Source: SIG603 sp964369415 (lineage in GTDB: Bacteria; Bacillota; Clostridia; Oscillospirales; Acutalibacteraceae). From it: DNA of 64,000 nucleotides. Below are positions 35,202-43,400 of this stretch, in pieces. Both the position numbers and the translations under genes were made by a program. The stretch's first letter is position 1; each line of letters opens with the position of its first letter. The notes under the pieces were generated by a model. It made no database searches. It was not told the origin of the DNA and saw only the letters and a program-made list of their open reading frames with translations. The stretch is from the NCBI GenBank assembly GCA_964369415.1, contig CAYJFP010000010.1:1-64000 (forward strand), in the 5' to 3' direction.

Positions 35202-36542
35202 ATGCAGGATAACAATAAAAAAGAAATCACTTTTTCAATTAGCAAAAAAACTTTTGTTTATATTCTTTCCATAATAGGAATCACACTTTCGGTAATAGTA
35301 TTATTTTTTAATTCTGAACAACTATTTTCTTTTTTCGATAGAATCTGGAGTGCTTTTTCGCCTGTATTCATTGGAATAATAGTAGCTTTTATTTTTAACT
35401 CATTCTTAAACTTATTTGAAAAAATTATATTTAAACCACTTAATAAGAGATTTAAAAACGGTAAAATGTGGAACAAGATTAGACGTCCGATTACCGTTCT
35501 TTGCTCTTATATTTTTGTCATTTCCATTCTTGCTCTTATTTTTATTATTATTATTCCAGAGCTTGGAAAATCTATAGAGCTTTTTGCGGTTTCAGCCTCA
35601 GAAAACTTACCTATCTACGCACAAAATGCCACTGATTGGGTAGAAGGGTTTATTGAAGAAAACAATCTTGATATCGACCTATATGCCCTTCAAAATACAT
35701 TATTTGAAAGTTTTGATGTTGGAATGATAGCACAAAACTTAACCGAAGCTGCTTCTGATGTCTTTTCTTCCATTGTTGAAGCCACCTTTAATTTTGCAAC
35801 TGGAGTATTCACTGGCATTTTAAGTTTTATCTTTTCTATTTACTTTCTAGCCGGAAAAGAAAAAGTTATCATGACATGTAAAAAAATGCTTTATTCCTAT
35901 GTTCCGAGAAGGACGGCTAATAAAGTCTCGATGTTTTTGTCGCTTTGCAATAAGATTTTTTCAAGCTATATCAAAGGCCAGCTTACAGAATGTGTAATTT
36001 TAGGTATACTTTGCTTTATTGGAATGTCAATTATAGGCCTTGAATACCAGCTTTTAATTTCAGTTGTAGTCGCTTTATTCGCACTTATTCCATTAATTGG
36101 TGCTTTTGTCGGTGCTGCAGTCGGTGCTTTACTCTTGCTTTTAGTCAATCCAATGGATGCATTTTGGTTTGTCATTTTCTTTATTCTTCTTCAACAATTT
36201 GAAGGAAATGTTATCTACCCAAGAGTCGTTGGTTCATCTTTAGGACTTCCAGGCGTTTGGACACTTATAGCTGTAACGGTCATGGGAGGACTTTTTGGAA
36301 TCATGGGCATACTTTTAGGAACACCCATCGCCGCAGTTATTTACTATCTCTTCCGACACAGTACCAGGGTTAGACTTAAAAACAGCGAAATCACACAGGA
36401 AGTCTTAGATGGTTCTGAATACAAACTGATTTACAAGGATATTTTAGAGCCGTATTCTGATGCAAAGGATAATCCTCATAAAATAAATGTAAGCTTTGTA
36501 GGTAAAATAATTAATTTCTTTAAACGAAAAATCAAAAAATAA
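35202..36542 (+). CDS. AI-2E family transporter
   Basis: A 446-aa polytopic permease (PF01594 family; members export AI-2, Na+/H+ or other substrates). Seen: two N-terminal helices, a helical soluble insert (about 120-195), and the C-terminal core ending with QQFEGNVIYPRVVGSSLGLPG and GIMGILLGTPIAAVIYY, the family signature. Cytoplasmic basic tail. Despite the name, AI-2 transport is not implied. It closes against the portal gene with a perfect 14-bp terminator hairpin. Confidence 0.9.
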   Translation: MQDNNKKEITFSISKKTFVYILSIIGITLSVIVLFFNSEQLFSFFDRIWSAFSPVFIGIIVAFIFNSFLNLFEKIIFKPLNKRFKNGKMWNKIRRPITVLCSYIFVISILALIFIIIIPELGKSIELFAVSASENLPIYAQNATDWVEGFIEENNLDIDLYALQNTLFESFDVGMIAQNLTEAASDVFSSIVEATFNFATGVFTGILSFIFSIYFLAGKEKVIMTCKKMLYSYVPRRTANKVSMFLSLCNKIFSSYIKGQLTECVILGILCFIGMSIIGLEYQLLISVVVALFALIPLIGAFVGAAVGALLLLLVNPMDAFWFVIFFILLQQFEGNVIYPRVVGSSLGLPGVWTLIAVTVMGGLFGIMGILLGTPIAAVIYYLFRHSTRVRLKNSEITQEVLDGSEYKLIYKDILEPYSDAKDNPHKINVSFVGKIINFFKRKIKK

Positions 36543-36545
36543 AAA

Positions 36546-36586
36546 ACAGGGTAAATTCATTGTTATTAACTTTGAATTTACCCTGT
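36546..36586. terminator. Terminator between AI-2E gene and phage cassette
   Basis: Perfect 14-bp inverted repeat ACAGGGTAAATTCA (36546-36559) / its complement (36573-36586), 13-nt loop, T-run on the - strand, so it mainly terminates the portal gene transcript. Confidence 0.88.
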
Positions 36587-36589
36587 ACT

Positions 36590-37963
36590 TTATGTTAAAC
36601 TATTATTTTGGTTTTCGACTTTTTTCTTTTCACCTAAGTAATCACTTACCCACGGGTGCTCTGCAATAATACTTTCAAGAGATAGAATAGACATAGACTT
36701 AACACAGTTTTCTATAGTCTCGGTCTCATTCACAAGAATGTCTCTGTTAAATATTATCTTAGCTTCACTGGTTTCGAATTTTAGATTTTTAAACGCCTTT
36801 AGATACACCTTACAAAACGCCATAATCTCTTCAAAAGCTGCCAATATCTCTGATTCCATGTCATTTGCATCAAGGTCGATGTCCGAATACATACTTCTAA
36901 TGTTCATTTGATTTGGATTTCCAGACATTCTCTCATCTCTTGAGTCAAAACCTCTTGCGTTCTGGCACATAGCTCTTATCAACATTTGTATAATTGTATT
37001 ATAATTTTCAGCATTCACTTCAATTCTAAGCACATCAACTCCGCCTGATGAACCTTCTTGAGTCCTTGTTTTTATCGCACCAAAGCTGGAAAGATTTTTT
37101 CTAAACTCTCCTAAATCAGTTCCATCGTAGTTTTTTAGAACTAAAATAGTGTTTCGTACGTTTTCCTCCATATTGTTGATAAAATCAGACAAGATTAAGT
37201 TTAACGAGTCTTGAAGCTGTTTAATTTTGCTGATAAGCGGGATTTCCTTTGCATTAAGTTTAATTGGAATTAGAGGTAAAATCGGCCAATTATAACCCAT
37301 TTTTCCTTTAGTCACATACGGCTTTTCGTCCTCTAGCTTTATAAGCTTATTTCCTTCAAGTTTATACGAAGTCATTCCGCTTAATTCATAGATTTCTACA
37401 TTTGTAATTGTTCTTTTCACAGTTCCTTCATACTCGTCTTTCGAGTAAACTCTTGCCGCCGCATCAATTTCGGTGTGACTGCTATCTTTCCAAAACGGAC
37501 AAATTTCATGTGCTGGAAAAACCTTGAATTTAAGCATTCCAAATTCGTTTAAATATGGATAAAGCCAGGCTATTCCACCTAGAAGTGCTTCTTCGCCAGC
37601 CATTTTAAGCATTCTTAGAAACGAGACATCAAATATTGCTTTTAGCTCTTTATAATAGCTTTCTTCATCACTGACTATGGTTATCGGTTTTCCTAAGAGA
37701 TAGTTTTTCTTTTGGTCGATAAACCTTGCAAACATGTTGTCTACCACTTTGTTATTAGGCAGATTGTTAACTTCTTCTAAAGAGCCGTCACGGCCTATCG
37801 CCGTTCTTTTTCTGTCTAGTATATCGTGGTTTCCTAGATAGTACTCTCTTGCTGTCAGCATAGTGTTTCGTTCTGTACTGCTTTGCCATGCCGATATTTC
37901 AAGGGCAAAAAAGTCCTCCTTACTTATATCACTGTTCTTAATCATTTCATTTACTGTATTCAT
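36590..37963 (-). CDS. Phage portal protein (SPP1 gp6 family)
   Basis: A 457-aa portal protein. Seen: N-terminal YYLGNHDILDRKR, NNKVVDNMFARFIDQKKNYLLGKP, the clip/stem segment QDSLNLILSDFINNMEENVRN, LVLKNYDGTDLGEFRKNL and NPNQMNIRSMYSDIDLDANDMESE, all diagnostic of the SPP1/A118-type portal. Length and both termini look complete. Portals form the ring through which DNA enters the capsid. Here it is the last gene of a four-gene set; no protease, scaffold or capsid gene follows, and the next gene is a host permease on the other strand. Confidence 0.92.
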   Translation of the reverse strand: MNTVNEMIKNSDISKEDFFALEISAWQSSTERNTMLTAREYYLGNHDILDRKRTAIGRDGSLEEVNNLPNNKVVDNMFARFIDQKKNYLLGKPITIVSDEESYYKELKAIFDVSFLRMLKMAGEEALLGGIAWLYPYLNEFGMLKFKVFPAHEICPFWKDSSHTEIDAAARVYSKDEYEGTVKRTITNVEIYELSGMTSYKLEGNKLIKLEDEKPYVTKGKMGYNWPILPLIPIKLNAKEIPLISKIKQLQDSLNLILSDFINNMEENVRNTILVLKNYDGTDLGEFRKNLSSFGAIKTRTQEGSSGGVDVLRIEVNAENYNTIIQMLIRAMCQNARGFDSRDERMSGNPNQMNIRSMYSDIDLDANDMESEILAAFEEIMAFCKVYLKAFKNLKFETSEAKIIFNRDILVNETETIENCVKSMSILSLESIIAEHPWVSDYLGEKKKVENQNNSLT

Positions 37964-37978
37964 TTTTTATCCTTTCAT

Positions 37979-39214
37979 TTAAAATTCCATTAATCCCTCT
38001 GAAAAAACACTTTTGACAAAATATCTTATTTCATCCATTGCGTGGTCATTGATTTTCAGCGGTTTATCATCTGACGAACTTTCGTCCCATACATAAAGCG
38101 AAAATTCTCTTATAGAATCAAGACAGCACTCACAAAAGAGCAAATCTCCCTTTTGAAGATGAGATGATACCTCTCTTATCCCGTCAAGCACTCTATTTGA
38201 AGCTTTTTCCACTTTAAATCTTCCCTTTTTCCTTATGTATTCTATAAATGAAGCCGCCGACGGGTCTATTATCACCTTTGAAACGTCTTCGCTTCCGACT
38301 AAATTCATGAGGTCATCATAATACTCGACATCGGTTTTGTTGTACCCCTCTTTTTTACTGTCAAAATAGTACTCTCGTATCCTGTACCATTTTCCATCAT
38401 TTTCACCCCAAAGCCCCATTGAAGTGGGATTTACTGTGCCATAATCGCAAGAAACCACATAGGTTTTGCAGTGATTAGGCGCCTTTTTCACCACATGCTT
38501 CTCTTTATCGAACATAGTATAGATAAGCCCATTCGGCGCCGTCCACTTTCCTAATATATACCTATCGTAAAAAACGCCCTCGTAAAGAGCCTTTGCACTT
38601 TCTATGGCTTCCTTTGTAAGAATCGGATTGTCCTCCATGGAAAAATGAATATAAAGAGCTCTTTTTTCTTCTGCCTTTTCTATCCACTCTTTGTAAAAAT
38701 AGTGGTTTGGATTTTCAGGATTGCAGTTAAACCATAGCTTCGAGTTTTCCACCGATAAAGTTCTTGCAAGTGCTTGCTCCACAAAAGATTTTGGCATAAG
38801 TGCCACTTCGTCAAACATTATTCCGCTTAGCGTAACACCTTGAATCAATGCATAACTGCCTTCATCTTTTCCACCGAAAAAGTAAAAGTGGTTTTTAATT
38901 TTTCCAACGCTTATCGTCATTTTATTATCGGAAGAGGTATATTCTATGGTGTAAAAATTAGTTATATCGCTTTGATTTTGAAGTGGTAAAAAAATGTTTC
39001 TTACTACACTCTTTATTGTCTTTCCGCAAATCCCAAAAACCGCACCATTAAAATATTTCATTGCCCACATTATAAAAGCCATACTCATGCATATGCTTTT
39101 TCCAGTTCTTACCGCACCATCACATATCACCGCTTTATACTTGTTTGAATTAGAGGAAACAAAAGCCCATTTGAACAACAATTTTTGTTTTTTGCTTAAT
39201 TTTTCAATCCTCAT
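37979..39214 (-). CDS. Phage terminase large subunit (PBSX/SPP1 type)
   Basis: A 411-aa packaging motor and nuclease. Seen: Walker A G33-x4-G-K39-S40, Walker B IMFDE (D135, E136), and the RNase H-like nuclease acids D257 (SCDYG), D317 (IIDPSA) and D394 (HAMDEIRY), so both ATPase and nuclease sites look intact. ATG at 39214 has GGAG 7 nt upstream and overlaps the end of the TerS-like gene. The portal gene follows after 15 bp. Confidence 0.93.
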   Translation of the reverse strand: MRIEKLSKKQKLLFKWAFVSSNSNKYKAVICDGAVRTGKSICMSMAFIMWAMKYFNGAVFGICGKTIKSVVRNIFLPLQNQSDITNFYTIEYTSSDNKMTISVGKIKNHFYFFGGKDEGSYALIQGVTLSGIMFDEVALMPKSFVEQALARTLSVENSKLWFNCNPENPNHYFYKEWIEKAEEKRALYIHFSMEDNPILTKEAIESAKALYEGVFYDRYILGKWTAPNGLIYTMFDKEKHVVKKAPNHCKTYVVSCDYGTVNPTSMGLWGENDGKWYRIREYYFDSKKEGYNKTDVEYYDDLMNLVGSEDVSKVIIDPSAASFIEYIRKKGRFKVEKASNRVLDGIREVSSHLQKGDLLFCECCLDSIREFSLYVWDESSSDDKPLKINDHAMDEIRYFVKSVFSEGLMEF

Positions 39215-39467
39215 CTTCACTCTCCAGTGCTTCGTAAAGTTTAGATAGTTCTTCTTCTTTCAAATTCTCTTCTAATTTACTAAAATCTTTTAGATCCTTA
39301 ACCGACTGTATTATATGCCTTAATTTTCCAGTATCTACAATCCCTGTATCTATCAGCTCTTGCTTTTGGTAATCAAGGCTTATTTCATCTATAGCCCTTG
39401 CAACGCAGTCTAAAATTGATTCATTTATTTCAGACAACTTTTCCTTGGCATTTTTATTTTCCGACAT
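39204..39467 (-). CDS. TerS-like C-terminal fragment (small terminase subunit remnant or variant)
   Basis: An 87-aa helical acidic protein. Its position right before TerL and the segment DTGKLRHIIQSVKDLKD resemble the C-terminal oligomerisation/motor-contact part of phage small terminase subunits. The N-terminal helix-turn-helix that binds DNA in TerS is absent. AAAGGAGG lies 7 nt before the ATG, so it is made as a discrete protein. Assignment rests on synteny plus one weak motif. Confidence 0.5.
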   Translation of the reverse strand: MSENKNAKEKLSEINESILDCVARAIDEISLDYQKQELIDTGIVDTGKLRHIIQSVKDLKDFSKLEENLKEEELSKLYEALESEDED

Positions 39468-39468
39468 C

Positions 39469-39630
39469 CTAACCTCCTTTAAGATTATCCGCATACTGAT
39501 TTCTCAGCGCCTTAATTTCATTCTTTTCAGATTCGCTTAAATGATTTTTTTTCACAAGATCGTTTATCCTTTTGGCAATCTCTTTTCTTTTTTGTCTTGC
39601 CGTTTCGTGAATCTCTCTCATAAACTCCAA
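39469..39630 (-). CDS. Small basic protein at head of phage cassette, 53 aa
   Basis: Starts at TTG 39630 behind AAAGGAGGG (6 nt spacing); an alternative ATG is at 39621. It runs in frame to TAG at 39469, which ends inside the spacer of the next ribosome site, so coupling is tight. The product is highly charged and helical (core ETARQKRKEIAKRIND). Its distinct ribosome site and position make it likely to be real. Function unknown; too short to carry a full helix-turn-helix with confidence. Confidence 0.55.
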   Translation of the reverse strand: MEFMREIHETARQKRKEIAKRINDLVKKNHLSESEKNEIKALRNQYADNLKGG

Positions 39631-39655
39631 GTTATACCCTCCTTTCTGGAAAACA

Positions 39656-39706
39656 AAAACGGAAGTGTAACCACGAACTTTCGTCCCTGTTACAACTTCC
39701 GTTTTT
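39656..39706 (-). terminator. Strong hairpin between pyrE and the phage cassette
   Basis: On the - strand AAAAACGGAAGT pairs with ACTTCCGTTTTT (12 bp), then GTAAC/GTTAC, then ACGA/TCGT around an AAGT loop; T-run follows. It ends pyrE transcripts but also lies inside the leader of the cassette, downstream of the promoter at 39726-39755. Confidence 0.85.
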
Positions 39707-39725
39707 CTCTATTTCTCTATTATAT

Positions 39726-39755
39726 ATTATATCAGCACTAGGTACTGACATTCAA
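39726..39755 (-). promoter_or_regulatory. Candidate promoter of the phage cassette
   Basis: On the - strand TTGAAT (39750-39755), 18-bp spacer, TATAAT (39726-39731), followed after about 13 nt by the hairpin 39706-39656. Confidence 0.6.
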
Positions 39756-39772
39756 TGACATCATTTTTGAAT

Positions 39773-40438
39773 TTACACGCCAACACAATACTGACTTATA
39801 TACTTATCCATACGCTCAATTAGTGAATTATATTCTTCTTTCTCACTTAAATATTCTCTTATATCCATAACTGTCACTATTGGATGCACGTTAATTCCAA
39901 ATTCTTCACAGACTTCCATTATGGCAGTTTTATCCTTTTGATTTCCTACTTCACATCTGTTAACTGAAATAAACATGTCTTTAACTGTCACGTTTCCTGT
40001 CCCTTTAATTATCGGCATAACTTCTCTTATCGCTGTACCCGCCGTAATTACATCTTCAATGATAATCACTTTATCGCCGTCTTGTGGCTTATACCCAATA
40101 AGGCTTCCGCCCTCTCCGTGGTCTTTCTCTTCTTTTCTGTTGAAGAGAAATGGTTTGTCTATCGAATGTTTGTTGTAAAGAGCTGCCGCTGCTGAAGTCG
40201 CAAGAGGTATTCCTTTGTAAGCTGGCCCAAACATGCAGTCAAAGTCTTCTCCTATAGTGCTATTTATAAGTTCTGCGTAGTATTCACCTAGTTTTGCTAT
40301 TTGTGCACCTGTTTTGTAGTTTCCTGTATTTACAAAATACGGTGTATTTCTTCCGCTTTTTGTCACGAAATCTCCGAATCTCAGTACATCTGCACTCATC
40401 ATAAATTCGATAAACTCTCTTTTAAAATTTGATAACAT
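39773..40438 (-). CDS. pyrE: Orotate phosphoribosyltransferase
   Basis: A 221-aa pyrimidine-synthesis enzyme converting orotate and PRPP to OMP. Seen: LRFGDFVTKSGRNTPYFVNTG, GPAYKGIPLA, and the PRPP loop VIIIEDVITAGTAI. AAAGGAGA precedes the ATG at 40438. It is 27 bp after the RND gene and so co-transcribed with it, which is an odd pairing. No other pyr gene is in the window. Confidence 0.94.
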   Translation of the reverse strand: MLSNFKREFIEFMMSADVLRFGDFVTKSGRNTPYFVNTGNYKTGAQIAKLGEYYAELINSTIGEDFDCMFGPAYKGIPLATSAAAALYNKHSIDKPFLFNRKEEKDHGEGGSLIGYKPQDGDKVIIIEDVITAGTAIREVMPIIKGTGNVTVKDMFISVNRCEVGNQKDKTAIMEVCEEFGINVHPIVTVMDIREYLSEKEEYNSLIERMDKYISQYCVGV

Positions 40439-40465
40439 AGTAATTTCTCCTTTAAAATACAATTT

Positions 40466-43400
40466 TTAATCTACAATTCTTTTTTCCATTTTTTTCTTAG
40501 AAAGTATGTCATACATCGCCGGAACAACGAACAAGGTCATTAGCGTTGCATAAAGAAGTCCGCCTATGCACACTATCGCAATAGGCTGCATCATTTCAGA
40601 GCCTATTCCTGTTCCAACCGCCATAAACACCAATCCCAAAACAGTAGTTAAAGCCGTCATTAAAATTGGTCTAAGCCTTGTTTTACCCGCCGTTATTATC
40701 GCTTCATATTTTTCCATACCTTCAAGTCTTAAATGATTTATATAGTCAATCAAAACTATACCGTTATTAACTATAATGCCCGCTAGCATTACAAAACCTA
40801 CCATTGAGATAACGCTGACTTCATGCCCTGTAATGAGAAGTCCTAAGAATCCACCCGTAAATGCAAGCGGTATCGTAAACATTACAATAAACGGCAATTT
40901 AAACGACTGGAACTGCGCTACCATAATAAAGTAAATAATAACCACTCCTAGAAGTATCATGTAAATTAGCTGTTCAATCGACTCCATTATTGTGTCGCTC
41001 TCACCGCCTACTTCAATAACATTTCCGGGTAAAGCCTCGTAATTATTTATTATGCTTCTTATCTCATCTGTCATTATAGTGATATTATAGCCTTCTTTGA
41101 TATTAGCCGAAACCGAAAGTGTTCTTCTTTGATTCTCACGGCTAATCGAATCAAAGCTCTTTGTTTCTACTATGTCGGCAATTTCAGAAACTTTTACAGT
41201 GCCACTTTCGCCTGTCATTGTCGAATAATCTATGCTTAAATTTTTAATATCGTCTACACTTACATGGCTTTCTTCATCACTATAAATAACTATATCTTTT
41301 TGGCTTCCTTCAAGGCTAAGACTACCCGAGGACATTTCTGTACTGACTTGTCCTGCTATAGACTGAAAAACTTGTGCTACAGTTAATCCTTTTTCCATGG
41401 CTTTTTCATCGTCTACCACAATTCTTATCTCTGGATTCGAGTCTTCAAGCCCTGTGCTTACGCTATCAACACCTTCAACTTTCAACAGCTCTTCTGAAAT
41501 AAGATCTGCTTCTTCAATTAGGTTATCAAGCTCCTGTCCAAATATTTTTACGCTTACGCCTGAACCACCCGCCGACAACATAGAACTCATATCCATTGAA
41601 CCTTCGGCACTTACACTTGCATCTAAATCAGCACATCTATCAATTATATCTTTAGATATTTCGGCGTCTTTTCTTCCAGCATTTTCACTAAGCACTACAT
41701 ATAGGCTAATATCTGAAGAACCACCTCTCATCGACAATATTGATGTAGATCCACTGCTTTCAGCCTGAACAATAACTCCTAGCGTTTCAATTTCAGGTAT
41801 ATCGTGTATTCTTTCGTACACTTGTTCTGCCATTTCCACTTTCTCTTCAAAAGTCGCTCCATCTGGCAAATTTACACTTCCTGTTATTTGTGTTCCACTC
41901 ATGGACGGCATAAAGATAAACCCACCAGCAACCGCTACAAACGCACTTCCTGCAAGCAAAATTATAGATGCTGACAAAACTACCCATTTATGCTTTAAAG
42001 AAAGTTGTGCAAGTTTTCCGTAAACACTTGCCATTTTATCCATAAAGCCTTGTTTTCTTTGCTTTTCTTTTTTTAACACATTAGAAGCAAGTGCTGGAAC
42101 AAGCGTTATTGCCACTATTAAGCTTGCAAGCAAGGAATACCCTACAGTAAGAGCCATGTCCGTAAACAGCTGTCTTGTTATACCCTGAACAAATACTATC
42201 GGCAAGAATACGCAAATCGTTGTAAGAGTAGATGCAATAATTGCTCCTGTTACCTCTACAGTTCCTCTAACCGCCGCTTTTAGCGGATTCATCCCCTCTG
42301 ACCTCATTCGGTAGATATTCTCGATTACAACAACCGAGTTGTCAACCAACATACCTACACCAACTGCAAGGCCTGAAAGAGATATGATATTAAGCCCCAC
42401 TCCTGAGAAATACATTAGTACTATGGCAAACATCAATGAAATCGGTATTGAACACGCTATAACAAAGGTCGGCCTTAAGTCTTTTAGGAATAAAATGAGT
42501 ATTCCTACTGCTAAAACTCCACCAAGTACTATGTTAATCAGAACATTGTCTACAATCAAGTCGATATATATGCCCTGATCTGATAGATTTGTAAAACTTA
42601 CACCTGGATATTCGTTTTCTATCTCTGAGAGTTTAGCGTTTACATTATCTGCAACTGTTTTTGTTGCATAGCTAGGTTGTTTAGAAAAACTTAAAGTCAA
42701 ACTATCTTCGTTATCTATTTTAGAATAAAGATTCAAAGAATTGTCACTTAAGAATACCTCTGCGACATCACTTAAGTAAATAGTCCCTACGCTGTCTTCA
42801 CCTAAATCCATAATAACAATATTTTGGAATTCCTCTATACTTTTTGCTTCTTCTCCGACCCTTATAAGATAATCTACTCCGTCTTCTTCAATAAAACCCG
42901 CCGGCATTGAGAAGTTTTGCGCCATTAGAAGCTGACTTACCATCTGCATTGTTATTTCAAGATTTGCCTGCTCATACGCATCTTCTTTTTGAACTTCAAG
43001 TTGCTCCTCGGCTGAATCAAGCTCGGTTTGCGCCGAATCCATCTGCGCCTTTGCACTCTCTAACGCTACTTGTCCTGTGAGTATCTCTGAAAGACCCTCT
43101 GATATACCCAAGATTCCTTGAGACTGTGCCTTATTTAGTTCAGCCATCGCTTCGCTAAGTCCTACTGAGCCTGTTTCAAGCTGCGTTATTGTAGATCTCA
43201 TCGTAACTAGAGAAGCTTCAACTTCTATCTTTTGTGCCCTTGTTTCTTCAATTAAAATATCAAGGCTGTTTATGTCTATTTCTAACGCAGCAAGTGTCGT
43301 ATTCAGTGCTGCAATAGAAGTTTGTACCGTGCTCTTTTGGCTTTCAAGCTCTGTTATTTTAGCATCAATGTTTAAAGGGTCGATTCCTTTAGCTGTAAGC

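Noticed and set aside
36590..39630. Complete prophage
   Set aside because: Only packaging genes are present; no integrase, repressor, capsid, tail or lysis genes, and no attachment-site duplications noticed.
39656..39706. T-box riboswitch on the + strand (ACTTTCGTCCC resembles a T-box terminator arm)
   Set aside because: No stem I or specifier loop, no AGGGTGG-type core, and no + strand gene downstream.
39541..39741. + strand 66-codon frame
   Set aside because: It is antisense to the 53-aa gene and runs through the hairpin; low-complexity hydrophobic product.
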